Notes: generated by a model not told the origin, from the letters alone. Counted from the first letter of the stretch, positions 1 to 13,270 are shown. The stretch: 64,000 bases of DNA from Lanius collurio (GCA_020086605.1 JACBWW010000004.1:27288906-27352905), one strand, 5' to 3'. Translations and numbers: made by a program.

Positions 1-3000
1 TTCCATTTGGTTGCAAATCCTGAGAAAACATGTATTTCTTCATAGTTTCAATAAATTGAGTCTATGACTGTAGGCATGAATGGACCAGAAAAGGGAAACA
101 ATTTAGCTCTAACAGCAGGGCAAAACATATCCTTCAGAAAAAAAAAAAAACAACATTTTCCTTGTATATTTCCTTAAATTATTTTTGAAGCAGTTTTCTA
201 GTGAACTAGTAGGAGACATTATCTTCTATTTCCTAATGGCTTCTGACTGAAATGCATAAATCAAAGTCTTACTGAATCTATCTAAGCAATGCATTATTTG
301 ACAGAGAGATCATTTTTTGAAATGCTTTCAATTCATAACAGTATTGTACCTTTGATATGCTCTATGTATTTCATGGTTATCCTACCATTTGTGCTATAGT
401 CCTCATTGATGGGTGATCTGAGGAATGGAAATGGATTGATTTGGCTTGCCACATGGCAACCAAAGCAAGCGAAGGGCAAGGCCCAGATAGGTAGGCTGTT
501 CATCCTTTGTACTCCCACCAACTGTACTTATAAGTGTTCTCTATCTTTCCTTTTTCCCTCCCAAATTCAAATTTTTCACTTCCTACTTGACTCTACAGTT
601 ACTCATCTTTATGTGGAAATCTCTGTGGTTGCTTTGTTGCTAGACAAGTTTACATTTTAATAATTGCTTATGCAAAATTATACAAGCTAAGAAGGCAAAT
701 AATCAAGAACAAAACCAACATTCCACAACAGGGTGAGCTTCCCTCTGTAGAAATAACAATGGTAATTAAAAAGGAGTTTTGCAATTATAAAATTGCTTTA
801 GCTATAAAAAGAAAATAAATGAAAATACTCTTGGTGTCGCTAACATCCTTGCATGATGAAACAACAAGCTAAGTCCTAAAAGCATCATTTACAGGAGAAA
901 AGATAAGCCAACAAGCTCTAAAAGCAGTTGGATTAACATACTTTAGCTAGCATTCCCTCCATATACATATCAATACATGTATCATAAACCCTGTCAGAAT
1001 TTCCTTTTTGTGGTTAGAATTGATATGCCAATTTAAAACCCCATAACTTTTATACACATATTTTCTGCATTTTTTTTATGTATTCAGTTATACAACTCTC
1101 TTTAACCTATTAATATATTATTATCTTGTTTACGTATGAAGTTATTCAAGACATAGAATGTCTTTTTAGAATGAAGAAAACTCATGCTTCCTTTCCATCA
1201 AAATATGATGTGGCTGCCAATATATTCCCCTTACTGAGGATGTCACTGAAGAACAAGAGTGTTTTGACTGACAATCCACCACACATTAAAAACACATGGA
1301 TCATAATGCAGTCAACATCAGCTAGCTCATCCAGGGCTAGGTCCCAAAATCATGGTCACAACTGCTACAGCAATCTCTGACTACCAGCACATTCCAATCT
1401 GTTAAAGCTAACCCTCTCTCACAACCTTATGGTCAGGCATGCTGGGGTGCAGAAAACTGTGCAGAATGTCCTGTTTCCAGTTTAAGTTCATATATTAAAT
1501 GCTTGCTTCCAAAATCAAGACCTAAGCTGCCCAAAGAATTTCTCCACAAATATCCCATTCCTTAATGTATTATAGGCAATGAGGTTTGGATTTATGTTTT
1601 TTTCTTTCTTTTTCCCCTTCAGCCTACATGAGCTACCTGACCTCCAATGACATCTTCCAACAGAAAAAAAGAAGGAAGTTGTCTACTTTTTAGTGCCAAC
1701 CACGTCCCACATTCCACTGCCTTTTTGGTTTCTAACTCCTAAAAGCCCTGATTAAATATGTCTTCCTACTTGTTCATAGAATGGTTATTTTGTGTGGAGT
1801 ATTACTAGCACAGAAATAAAACTTCAAACCCAAAGCAACACAGAATGATTTATTCAGCAACACAGGGGCAGTTTCCAGCATATGACGAACTGAAAAGTTA
1901 CATGCAGAGTTATGAACTTCAGAAAATAAATATCTTCCTGATTTTAATTTTTTTTTCTATTTTTATCTAAAAGCAGAAACAATGTTTATCTCTCCATGAG
2001 GATACAGACATTATGAAATGCGATATACACATACTTTATCCACTTATGTTTCTGCAAGTGAATTGGAGGCTGAACTTTTTACCTGGCTTGTGCCTATTGG
2101 TCATACTCTGAAACATGTTCAAGCTCTTCATTTCCTGGCATCAGTATGTTGAATACTATTCTGTCTTTAGCATGATAAAAAAATTGTTCAGAGCTAAAAA
2201 CCTAGCATTTGGGTTTTTATACCTCTTTAGCATATGGAGTATATTTGTTGGAAGGGCCATAAAAGGAGAATACATATACTGAAATTCACAGTTTCGCAGA
2301 GAGAAACTTTGTAAAGTTTGAGGGTCGCTTCTCAATACGTAATTCAGTGATGAAAGACAAAAGCAGAAAGACAGAATCCACAGTGTCCAGAAAGGACAGG
2401 CACTTTGGACTAAGAATGGTATCGTTTAAATCTCTACATGCCTGAGAATGTGTGCAAAGATACCAGATGTGCATAATTGTATGCAGCAGTTAGCAATCTA
2501 AAGGAGATTCTGCAACTGATGAAGCACACTTTTGGTAAGTACATTTAGCACCACTCTCATGGGAAACTACAGGTAGTAAGAAGTTTCTGAGAGAAAATTG
2601 CAGCTGGTATCCTCAAATCTTGACTTTTATCACTTGCAAAAAATGTTAGGCTGCCAGTGTGAGGCAGTACAGTGCTTTGTCTACCTTTTGAGAAAAAGAC
2701 TGAAAGATTCAGTATTTGTCTAAATGAGCAGTGGAGATAATCTTGTATTAACTCCACTCCTAGACTGAGCGAGCTAGACGTGCACAGCTGTGGTATAGAG
2801 ACACTGCCAGTTGTGCCAGAGTTAATAAGCATAGCTGCAAGACTGTATATTTTACTTCAGACCTGTTGCCAAGACATAAGACAGTATGTACTCCTAGATA
2901 CACACACTGTATTACTCAAATTACATTTCAGTTTATGCCTTGTTTATGCCTTGGCTTGATATTTTCAGATAAGTTCTTTTGGTCAAAGTTTTCCAAATGG

Positions 3001-3734
3001 CCTTCACCATTGCAGGAAATCAGGCTTATTCTTAGGAAGGAAATCGTTTACATTTGGCTAATACATCCATGGCTGTTCTGCAGGAGCAAAAATTTTGCAC
3101 TGGCAGTTTCTGAAAATCTTATTGTCAAGACCTTCATTCAGGCCTCTGTTTTCCACCCCTGCAATTGAAAAGCATAACTCTACAAATATTTAAAGAATAT
3201 CTTTGAGTACTTATGTAATAAATACTAATACTGACAGTAACTTCCAAGACTTTCTGGCTTGCTCTATGCAGTTATATCAGATTCTTGGTCTCCACTTGCC
3301 TTAGCAAAGTCAGCTAAAACCATGTTGAAATGCAAACTGCTCTACCTTGTAAACAGTCTTGTATACAAAAAACTAAGTTAAAATTCATCATAGTGAAGAC
3401 CAACTCCTGTATATATGAACAAGAAATTAAATACAATGCAAAAATAACTGGCAAGACAGCAAAAAACATTGACAGGACTTGAAGCCTGTATTAATCACAG
3501 GCAGCATAAAAATTCATGATATGACACTGTTGCAAAACTAAAATTCAAGAAAAGAAAGTGAAGACCGCTGTCATGCCAGTACACATGATGAGAAATATTC
3601 TACATACAAGCCAGTAAATTATTTTTTCCCCTAAGTCTTATTAAGCCTTTAGATGGAGAATTGCATTACATAGGAGTTTTCACTACCATGCTTTTCAAAA
3701 AAGCTAAAGAAAAGCTGAAAAAAGTCCAAACTGG
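1..3734. other. Intergenic DNA upstream of THBS1, no gene seen
   Basis: AT-rich non-coding sequence. The open frames are short, lack splice context and show no recognisable protein. I see no RNA gene or clear repeat family, only short A runs such as the one near 139-151. Distal THBS1 regulatory elements could lie here but cannot be recognised without cross-species comparison. Confidence 0.6.
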
Positions 3735-4132
3735 AAATGAAGAGGTTCAGTAAATATGAACTATGAAGAGAGATTGAAAAAATTGGCTTTGTTTATTCCA
3801 GAAGGCTGAGGAAAGATATTATAGGAGGCTTTCATGCATTCAAGATTGCTTGTAAGGGGACAGCAACCAATCTTTCTCCATGTCTACTGAAGAAAGGACA
3901 AGAAGAAATCATAGTCATTTCCAATACAGAAAACTGTACTTTGAAAGCAGTTCTACAAGAAGAGAGGTGTAAGTAAGCTACATGGGGAAGCTGTGGAAAT
4001 AAACTGAACAAAAGGTTCACAATAAAGGTTGAGCAATTGGAAATGGTCTGCTGTACTTGAGCCTGGTTTACTGTAAAAGACTGGATTAGACAGACAATCC
4101 TTTGAGCTCTCAATACTTCTTTTCTATCATTT
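3735..4132 (+). mobile_element. Old CR1-like LINE 3' fragment, sense
   Basis: The order of short matches follows the CR1 3' region: a motif like 'gaagagagattgaaaaa', then 'agaaggctgaggaaagat', then 'aggacaagaagaaatcatag', and finally a degraded copy of the terminal segment ('ggattagacagacaatcctttg') ending in 'cttttctat'. The copy is much more diverged than the other CR1 pieces in the window, so it is probably old. A - strand open frame through it is a by-product of the repeat. Ends are approximate. Confidence 0.65.
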
Positions 4133-5334
4133 TCCCTCATGTTGTTGCTATTATTCTAGATTACTGTCTACAACAAAGAATTTGTACAAAACCAAGTAGT
4201 AGCTTGGGTTCCTCTATACTTGTATGCCACGTTGCATATCTTAGCCCATTTAGCTCTCTCTGCTCTGAGCTATCATTTGACAGCCCCAGTTCCTTCTCAT
4301 ACTGACAGCCTTATCTATATGCCTTGTGCCCTCAGTTCTGTCCTTACTTCATCTGCATATTGTCTGAGAATAAAGAAGAAAACACGGGGGTTGGTTGAGA
4401 GTGCTTAAAAATAGAAAGCATGGATGAAGTGGCTGCCTTGTCATCTACCACTTGTCTGGTTCATTCAAGCAATTGAAATACCTCTAGTTCCAACCTCCCT
4501 GCCATGGACATTTAAGTAAATCAGTGAAGTTTCTTACAGATAACAAACATTTAATTATTTTCTACTTTAAGTTTGTGGAAATCTAAGGTGGGAGGATTTT
4601 TGGCAGGAAGAAGGATTTTTGGGGGTTGAAGGAAAGTTCTTTTAGTCATCAGACTTGTTGAAATATTCCTGGGTTTAAAAAGCTCCATTTTGTGGTGTTC
4701 ATTTGGTTTCACAAAGACTTGTCCCTACCCAAGGGAGTACCAGAATTCAGGGACACCTGTTGAGCTTTAGGTAACCCACTGCCTGATTTTTCAAAGACAT
4801 ATAATGCAGTATCCTAAAACAGAGCAAATTAATAATCTTAGCATTACGGTGATGTTAAAAGACGACCTTGAGCCATGAAATTCAAATTTTGCTGTCATAC
4901 AGAGAGAATGTCATCCAGAAACAGGTTTATTAGTTCTTTGAGGAGCAAGGATTCATGAATACATATCGAAGACTTATATTAATCCATTCTAAAGATTTGC
5001 GTTAATGCATTCTAGGAGCCCTTTTGTATGACAACAAAAGAAAAATCTTCTTTCTTCTAGGATATAAAAAATTTAGGTTACATTTTATATATCAGAATGG
5101 AATAGCATTAATTAATCTTTTATAATATTTTATAAATTACTTCTAGTTTTTTATAATTGCAGAGATTTTGCAATGAGTTTATCATTTTCCAATAATCCTT
5201 TCTGCTACAACAGAGTCATATGATCATTTCAGTTCTGGCTATGACAATCCCATTTCGTATATGTCAATGTATACATATGTAACCTTAACAAGCCAAGGAG
5301 CCAATTAACTTTAAAATGGCGTCCATCTAAAATC
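4133..5334. other. Intergenic DNA, no gene seen
   Basis: AT-rich sequence with no convincing coding frame. A short imperfect direct repeat (TTAATCCATTCTA and TTAATGCATTCTA) lies near 4,980-5,015. Nothing else is recognised. Confidence 0.5.
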
Positions 5335-6060
5335 CTAAAACCTGGGACACCTTTCAGAGCCCCATCCAACCAGGCCTTAACACTTCAAGGGATGGAGTCG
5401 GAGAAACCTGGTCCAGTGCCTTACCACCCTCACAGTACACAATTTCATCCTAACATCTTATCTACACCTACCCTCTCTCAGTTGTAAGCCATCACTGTTT
5501 GTTCTATCACCACAAACCCTTGATAAAAGTCCCTCTCTATCTCTCTTAAAGTACTGACAGGTGTTATAAGGTCTCCTTGGAGCCTTCTCTCCTTCAGGAT
5601 GAACATCCCAGCCAGTTTACATAGGAGAGGTGCTCCAACCCTTGGATCATCTTCATGGCCCTCCTCTGGGCTTACTCCAGCAGGTCCACAAACTACTTAT
5701 GTTGGAAGTCCCAGAGCTGGATGCAGTACTTTGGTGAGGTCTCACAAGGACAGAGCAGAGAAGTAGAATCCCCTCCTTCAATCTGCTGACCACGTTTCTT
5801 TTGATGAAGCCCAGGACATGATTGGCTCTCTGGGTTGCAAGAGCACACTGCTGGGTCATGCTGAGCTTCTGCACAATCAACACCTCCAGGTCCTCCTCAG
5901 GGCTGCTTTCAATCCATTCTATGCCCAACCTGTATTCACATTTGGGATTGCCTCAAAACCCATGCAGGACCTTGCACTTGGCCTTGTTGAACTTCATGAG
6001 GGTTGCATAGGCCAACCTCACAAGTTTGTCAAGATCTCTCTGAGTTGAGCATCCCAATCT
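5335..6060 (-). mobile_element. CR1 LINE 3' fragment, antisense
   Basis: Read on the - strand this is the end of a CR1 retrotransposon. Its 3' part lies at the left, where the + strand shows 'cagagccccatccaacc'. Farther right come typical antisense CR1 phrases: 'ggagaggtgctccaaccc', 'ggccctcctctgg', 'actccagcaggtcc', 'ttgcacttggccttgttgaa'. The element is 5'-truncated, as usual for CR1, and all coding frames are broken. Boundaries are approximate. Confidence 0.9.
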
Positions 6061-6978
6061 GGGTTGTCTTTCTTTACTCAGCTGCCAGTTTTCACGGGTC
6101 CTGTTAGAAGTTCCTTAAAAATGCTGCTGCTCTGCTGAATTTGTGTTTGACTGTGCTTGAAAAGTTTTAAAGTTATTAGGGGGATAGGAAGAGAGCAATT
6201 TGTTACACAGACATATCCAAACACACACACACCATGACCACATTTGTCTCATCTCCTTACAAAATTTGGCTAAAATAAAAATCTACCCCGACTAACTCCA
6301 TTCAAATCATAGACAAAGTAATTTTGATGTATACATTCTCAGTTTCTAGGAACTATTTTCACTGTCATGTTTGTTAGATTGAAGTGCTTGCTAACAAAAA
6401 AAGGCTACTAAAAGAATATGCTGGGCTGTAACTTCAAGGCCCATGTGTTCCAGAATAATTTCCTAGAGAACTTCCTAATATTGAGTGAAAGTATCCCTAG
6501 GCAGAACTGTTGCAGAGCACTGCTTGTGCTTTCATTCTACTTTGCAGGCCACAAGAATTACTCCTCACTAAGGATCATATTATCTGATGTCTCTATGTTA
6601 CTGGAGTTGTCAGACTGTCCTATTTCAGATATTATAAAGGTTTTATTTCAGAGAATGAAGAGGTGTTGGGATAGTGGAAAATATTAGTTTTATTTTTTTC
6701 AGGGGAGAGAGGGAGGTTTGTGCTACACATCAGAAGTTTTTAGCGTTTGCATGACTCTTTCCAGAACTGCTTACTCTACTACATGTGCTGTGCAACTCAG
6801 CAATGCCACAGTATCAAGCAAACTGCTAAGACAACTGTCTCAAAAATTCCTCCCATTCCTAACAATTAAAGTAATTAAAGTGACACAATTTGGGAGACAA
6901 CTGTAATTGATATTGATATAATGCTATATGTGATTTGAATTTAGAAAGCATGAGTCAGAGCAGGCTGCACTTCTGTCA
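6061..6978. other. Intergenic DNA between CR1 and LTR, no gene seen
   Basis: Holds a short (AC)6 tract at 6,221-6,232. Short open frames on the + strand show no family features. Nothing else is recognised. Confidence 0.5.
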
Positions 6979-7524
6979 TGGATTAATCCAGCAGGCACCA
7001 CACAGCTGCTCACTCCCCCACCAGTGGGATGGGGTAGAGAATCAGAAGAAAAACAAGTAAAATCTGTGGATAAAGACTAAAAGGACAGAAAAAGAAGAGA
7101 AAAATAATAACAAGAATACTGCAATTTGTTATTATTGTTACAAGAATTAAAATATATACAAGTGATGCCCAATGTCATTGCTCACCTTCCCTGACCAATG
7201 CCCAGCCAGTTCCCAAGCAGGGGGCCACCTTCCCAGTTTTACTGTACAGTGTGATGCCACATAGTATGGAATATTCCCTGGCCAGTTTGCGTCAGCTGTC
7301 CTGGCTGTATCCCTTTCCAGCTCCTGCAGAAGTCTGCCCCCCCAGACTTCTCACTGGTGGAGTGGGGTGACAAGCTGAAAAGTCCTTGGCTCAGTATAAA
7401 CACTACCTAGCAACAACCAAAACAGCAGTGTGTTATCAACATTATTCTCATCCTAATTCCATAACACAGCATTGTACCAGCTAAAAGGAAGACAATTAAC
7501 TGTATCCCAGAAGAAATCAGGATA
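6979..7524 (-). mobile_element. Avian ERVL-type solo LTR, antisense, degraded
   Basis: The segment matches in order the reverse complement of a common avian ERVL-type LTR: a block like 'gctgctcactcccccacc' at the left, 'ggaatattccctggccagtt' and 'cagctgtcctggctgtatcc' in the middle, then 'aacactacctagcaacaacc', 'gtgttatcaacattattctc' and a degraded LTR start at the right. No flanking coding region is seen. No target duplication is obvious, so it is an old insertion. It resembles the copy at 44,266-44,824 in order and length. Assignment is by pattern memory. Confidence 0.8.
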
Positions 7525-10151
7525 ACTTCTAATAAAGCCATGTAAGAACCTGATCATGAAGAATTTTTTTTCATGTCACTAGTCCTTATTTGTGTAAGTG
7601 GGTCAACAGGGCTAATGATGTATCTAAAATCTACAGGAATGGGAAAGGCTTTGCAGTATTCAACACAACTATTATGACCCCTGGCATACAGAAAAGGCTA
7701 GACATAATCTATACCCATATTTTCTATGCACTTTTCACCTCATGTATGTACATTATGTGGCTTGCAGTTCCATTAAGTAGCAGACTGCTTGGGAGCTTCA
7801 GCTGGGGTGTGTCAAGGATTCTTAGTCATAAATTTCATAGATCATTTTATTTGCTCAAAATAATCTCTTGGCAAGACATCGTACTTCCCTGCCCCCAAGG
7901 CATTGTTTGTAATAAAAGCCTGAAAATAACTATACCAGGCAATTTTGTTATTCAGTCTCCTTCTTCAACAGAAAACGGAATCTCTTCCAGTCTGTGTTCT
8001 TCCTAAAGTGATTATTGTTACTCTGTATGTGCACGTTGTGCAATTGCCGCTGCATCAAACTGCTGCAGAAACTTGTGCAGAATAAGGGAATGACTTAATG
8101 CCAGTATTCTTTATTTTACAGCGCAACAGTGAAGCTCATCCTTTGTCTAATCTTGTTAAATCTAGACCAAGTTCATAAGACAGACTGTAATATAGATAGA
8201 TTGCACTAACAGTTCTTGTGCAAGTGGGAAAAAAGCAGACAGCTACGTATATTGTGACAACACAGAGAGGACATTGGAAATTACAAACCAGGCTTTTTAT
8301 TTCATATTTCTGTTCCTTCTAGACACTCCATTTTAAGCAACTGGCCTTTAAGAAACTCCAGGCACATCACTTCCTAGCACAAAGTTAATCTTCCCTCTCA
8401 TGAGCACATTACTGTTTATTCATCAATTCTCTTAGTTATTTTAAACACATATCTTTCAAGTTGTGTAATGACAGAACAGTCCTTTTTTAATATACAAGTT
8501 ATTCATTTTTTCTACCACATGACTGCCAGCAACACCCAGCTATGTATTGCACAGATCTTTCAATGCCTTTTTTCCTGATGATTGGAAGATATTATGAAAT
8601 ATTAAGTAATTAATAGCATTTTTAAGAGTGTTCTATCAGTTCTGTGAATAATTGATTGTTCCTGTCTAATTAAAAGAAGAAAAGAACAGGGTAAAGATTT
8701 GTATATGATATGGTATTTTGCTCAAGTGTGGTTTCATGTTGTGGCAAAATGTGTATGTTCTGTCTTGTGCATAATCAATCCTACCTGATTGTGCAATATG
8801 AAGTTAATGGAGATGAGAGATGCTCTGATAGGTGAACAAAAAGTTAAATCTCTTTTTCACTTCGTCTGTGATTATGTTGTGAGGAATTTAAGCTCTGTAG
8901 CTGCTTGTTTACAACTCACAAAAACACACTGGGACACAGATTGCTAACGGATGTAAATGAACAGCTTTCTTTCACTTCACAGGATCAAAGGTCCCAGTAT
9001 ATAAATGTACAAACACGTACTTATGGTCACCTCTGCTGAATAAAACATCTGAAAACGCATGTCCACAAGTATGTCCACAAGAATTCTAACGAAAACCAAG
9101 GAAAATCTACCATGTGCTTGAATTTGAATACATGCTCTAATGATTCACTGACTAGAAATACTTCACTGAGGCACAGACTAGATGCCTATATCTAAGGTTA
9201 CTTTTGTTCTGCTACTGACAAAGGAAGTCCCTGAAAAAGTCTTTTGATAGAGAATACTAGGGTTTTCCTCTTTATTCCTTCACAGACAAAGGAAACCAAC
9301 TAGAAGTCTGAAGTACAGTTAACTTTTTCATTTCAGGAATAGAGTGTGGGGGAGTATTTTTTGCTTCATGATGCAAATTCTATATATTTCTTTAAAAGAA
9401 ATGCTTTTCCCTTCTAGGGGAAAAAACAACTTAAAAATTAATGAATGGCTTCACTTTTTCTGATGAGAAAAGTGCTACTGGCATTACAGTGGTACAAAAC
9501 TATATGCAACTCTGTAAGAAAATTCTATCACTCGGTTAATTCCTTTAAAACATATTCTCATTAAACTGTAGTACATTTTGCAAACCCCAAAGTCTGACTC
9601 TTAATAAACAAATGTGCTGGACACACATATAGAAGAAATTAAAACATTTCTGGTTTTTAAGGGGTAAGGGCTCAGCTCAATGATTTAGTTATCTGTTAAT
9701 CAGACACTGCCATTTCCCACACATTTTTTGTATGGAAGACGGTCTAATTTTGATGGAAGAACTACAAAGACAAAAAATATCCAATCTGATTTGTGCATGC
9801 AGAGAGATTACAGCTGTGATTAGCACACAGAATATGCCTGCAAGAAAAGAACACAGATAAGCAAGGTATTCTTGTCAAGAACATATGCACCAACATATTT
9901 TTTTACTCCAAATTACGTAGAATGACTCTTTCACACACGACACAGATTTGCCAAACAGCAATGTCCTGGATTTCGTCCCAGAGGGGAAGGGTTATGCCCT
10001 GCATTGAAATCTGCACTCCTCCAACAGTTATCTACCTCCCCTGGGAGCAACCATTAGCTTCCTTACTGTTAGGACAACACTGACAGATGACCTGTCACAG
10101 AAAGTCATAAATGGTGAGATCCTTCTCATCTGACTTTAGCCACTGTCCCAC
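7525..10151. other. Intergenic DNA, no gene seen
   Basis: AT-rich non-coding sequence with no recognised gene, RNA or repeat family. A 138-codon open frame at 7,590-8,006 (+) has a random-looking composition and overlaps the end of the LTR neighbourhood. I do not call it a gene. Confidence 0.5.
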
Positions 10152-10322
10152 TGTCCTAGTTTCAGCTAGGACAGGGTTAATTTTTTTACAGTAATCAGGA
10201 AGGGGGCATGGCCAGGCCCTAATGTTATTCAATACTATCTCACAGCACTTTCCAGGGACCAGATTCCCATCAGAGGGAGAAAGTGTAGTGGGCAAAACAC
10301 TCCAGTATTGCTTTAATTTCCC
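10152..10322 (+). mobile_element. Partial ERVL-type LTR, sense, 5' end only
   Basis: The start ('tgtcctagtttcagctagga' followed by 'cagggttaattttttt') is the recognisable beginning of the same avian ERVL-type LTR family seen antisense elsewhere in the window. The similarity fades before 10,322, where the 3' end of an antisense CR1 begins. The LTR is therefore truncated, and its junction with the CR1 suggests nested or adjacent insertions. Confidence 0.7.
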
Positions 10323-11238
10323 TCTGTCATGGGCAGGTACACCTTCCACTAGACCAAGTTGCTCAGAGCCCCATCCAACCTGGCCTTCCAGAGATGGAAT
10401 AAAGAATTTTATCCTAGTATCTAATCTAAATACTCTCAGTGTGAAGGCATTACACCTTTTCCCACCCCTACATGCCCTTGTAAAAAGTTCCTCTCCAGCT
10501 TTCTTGTAGGCTCCCTTCAGGTAGTGGGAGGCTGCAATAAAGTCAACCCACAGCCTTCTACATGCAGAGCAATCCCAATTCTTTAAGCCTTTCCTTGTAG
10601 GAGAGGTGCTCCATCCCTCTAATCTTGGTGGCCCTCCTCTGGACTCACTCCAGCAGGTCCCTGACCTTCCTGTGCAGGGACCCCAGAGCTGGATGCAGCA
10701 CTGCAGGTGGGGTCTCACCAGAGCAGAGCAGAGGGGCAGAATCCCCTCCTGGCCCTGCTGCCCACGCTGCTTTGGATGCAGCCCAGGACACACTTGGCTC
10801 TCTGGGCTGGGAGTGCCCATGGCTGGGTCATGTCCAGTCTCTCACCCAGCAGCACCCCCAAGTCCTTCTGGGCAGGGCCGCTCTCCATCTGTTCATTCCC
10901 AGCCTGTGTTGATAATGGGGGCTGGCCGATCTGGGTGCAGCACCAGCACCTTGCACTTGGCCTTGTTAAATCTCTTGAGATTTCCATGGACTTGTTTCTG
11001 AGCTTGTCCAGATCCCTACTGGATGGCATTCCATCCTTCAGATGTGTCAACTCCACCACCCAGCTTGGTGTCATCTGCAAACTTGCTGATCCCTTCATCT
11101 ATGTAATTGAGAAAGACATTAAATAGAATTGGTCCCAGTACGGACCTCTGAGGGACTGATGTCCATCAGGACTCTGAGTCCTTAACCACTATCCACTGGA
11201 TGTGACTGTCCAACCAACTCCTTACCCAGCAAACAGTG
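10323..11238 (-). mobile_element. CR1 LINE 3' fragment, antisense
   Basis: About 0.9 kb of antisense CR1, better preserved than the copy at 5.3 kb. The 3' terminal part is at the left ('ggtacaccttccactagacc' and 'gagccccatccaacctggcc'). Next come 'gaggtgctccatccctctaa', 'ggccctcctctggactcact' and 'cttgcacttggccttgttaa', and at the right 'tgtcatctgcaaacttgctg' and 'ggtcccagtacggacctctg'. Long - strand frames here are remnants of the LINE, not host genes. Confidence 0.93.
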
Positions 11239-12429
11239 AAGAGATAAGCTGCTCTTTCTTGTACTTTACCATTATACTTACAGAAGCAAAATACTCTGTG
11301 ATATGACATGATATATGATATCACATTCATTGTGCTCTTCAGCTTTCTGCTGAGAATACTGACTGTGAGAAGGGAGAAAAATTATCTCAACTGGCATAAA
11401 ATATTAAACCTGTGCAGGTTAGAGAAGTCCATATATTTTGCTAGCTCTCTCTTTTGCTGATCTTTTGGGGTTTTTTTTACTGACAGGGCTCTCATCATTG
11501 CCATCATTTCTCTTTTCTCTCAATTCATTATCTTGAGATGCTTGAGGTTTTTCTTCTACGAATCACTGCACAGTAAAGAGGCCTACTTCAGATGGTGTAC
11601 TCTATCTTCTAAGTTAAAAGGGCAGACAATAATTTTGGCTTTGGCCTAATATACACAATTCTGCAGCAATCTCATTCTTTGGGTCAAGAATTTCCCAGAG
11701 CATTTCCTGGGATAATCCGTAGTGCAGTAATTCTTCCTCATACATTAGCCAGTCAGATTGTCTGATGCATTTTACACAGTTCAGAGTCCAACTTAGTCAC
11801 TGCTCACTCCAATTTTCCCTCACCACACATGCAATCGCCTGACTAGGTCCTTCTCGTTCACTGACACTCCACTTTCCACAGGAGCACATGCCAAGCATAC
11901 AAAGGCCAGGGAATGCAGAGGAATTAACCATTTTTGGAATTTGATTACTTCAAAGCCATTTCACACGCTCAAGTCACTTTTAGTCATTCAGAATATGACA
12001 TGATGTAGGGAACCTACCTTTTAACCTTTAGAAGATTTCCTGTTACCTGGAATTCATATTATGTGGGAAATTCTTAGCTGAAGTAGTGTTAGTCATTTTG
12101 TTCATTGAACAAAGCTGCTATGGGAGATTCTCAGCTGCAGTACAGCTACAGTCATTTCATTCCTAAGGCCAAGTTGTTTGAGGGTCATCCCCACACACCT
12201 TTCTCCGGTGAGAACGAGAGGTGGAGCGGAAAGGAGGAGACGGCAGGTCCCCGCTCCTCCAGCCTGCCGTCCTCTCTCCTCTCTTCCCCCATGGGGCCCG
12301 GCTCTTACACGGCTAGGCAGGAAGAGCTAACGAGAATTCACGTTATTCCCCTTTCGTGAACCCAGAGTCCTGTGTGCTGTGTATTGGAACCAATGGGCAG
12401 GCAGAGAAGGTCTCATTAAGTGAATTGGG
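11239..12429. other. Distal 5' flank of THBS1
   Basis: Non-coding DNA between the CR1 and the THBS1 CpG island. GC content starts to rise near 12,180. No gene is seen. It may hold upstream THBS1 control elements, but none was recognised with confidence. Confidence 0.5.
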
Positions 12430-12813
12430 TTAATTAAGTGAAGGAGGCTTTGACCAGCGCTTCAGGACAGACTGAGGCACAGACTGCAGTCTGGGCGCAC
12501 CCCTCCTCCAGGGCCCCGCCAGGTGCCGGCAGCAGGACGTGCCCCCAGCGCCCCTCCCTGCGCCGCTGTGCGCGGCCGGGAGTCCCGGGGCCGGAGGGCA
12601 GGGCCGGGACGCCGAGCGGGCGGCGGGACAGGCGAGAGCGGGTGCCAGACGGGGTTCACGGCCGGCTCGGAGAGCCAGGGCCCCCGGCGGCCTCGCCGCG
12701 GCTCCCGCTGCCGGCGGGGAAGGCGATGGGAGCGGGCGGCGCGCGGGGCCGCGGCGCGGGCGGGAGGCCCCGAGGGGCCAGCGCCCCCAAACCAGTAGAA
12801 CCATACCCTTGGG

Positions 12814-13118
12814 NNNNNNNNNNNNNNNNNNNNNNNNNNNNNNNNNNNNNNNNNNNNNNNNNNNNNNNNNNNNNNNNNNNNNNNNNNNNNNNNNNNNNNN
12901 NNNNNNNNNNNNNNNNNNNNNNNNNNNNNNNNNNNNNNNNNNNNNNNNNNNNNNNNNNNNNNNNNNNNNNNNNNNNNNNNNNNNNNNNNNNNNNNNNNNN
13001 NNNNNNNNNNNNNNNNNNNNNNNNNNNNNNNNNNNNNNNNNNNNNNNNNNNNNNNNNNNNNNNNNNNNNNNNNNNNNNNNNNNNNNNNNNNNNNNNNNNN
13101 NNNNNNNNNNNNNNNNNN
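12814..13118. other. Assembly gap of 305 Ns in the THBS1 proximal promoter
   Basis: A run of Ns inside the CpG island, roughly 220-530 bp upstream of the predicted transcription start. Gaps of this kind are typical where GC-rich DNA was not sequenced. The true length and content are unknown, so promoter elements in this interval cannot be annotated. Confidence 0.99.
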
Positions 13119-13182
13119 TCCCATGGTCAAGCAGGCAGGAGCGGCTCCGCGGCCGCCCGCCCCTCGGCCCGCGGGGCGCGCC

Positions 13183-13191
13183 CGCCCCCGC
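13183..13191 (-). promoter_or_regulatory. EGR1/SP1-type GC box
   Basis: CGCCCCCGC on the + strand is a perfect reverse complement of the EGR1 consensus GCGGGGGCG, embedded in a longer C-rich SP1-like stretch (about 13,171-13,200). It lies about 150 bp upstream of the predicted start. Overlapping EGR1/SP1 sites are known to control mammalian THBS1. Use in this species is inferred. Confidence 0.55.
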
Positions 13192-13270
13192 CCCCCGGCC
13201 CCTGCGGAAAGTTGTCCCTGGCCCCGGAGCCACCCGGCTCCCGCCTCCCGCTTCCTGCCCCGCCGCCGCC

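Noticed and set aside
7590..8006. 138-codon + strand frame upstream of THBS1
   Set aside because: No recognisable domain, no splice sites or promoter, and composition as expected from AT-rich non-coding DNA.
10095..11126. Several open frames of 95-241 codons at about 10.1-11.1 kb as host genes
   Set aside because: They are read-throughs of an antisense CR1 LINE and the adjacent LTR fragment.
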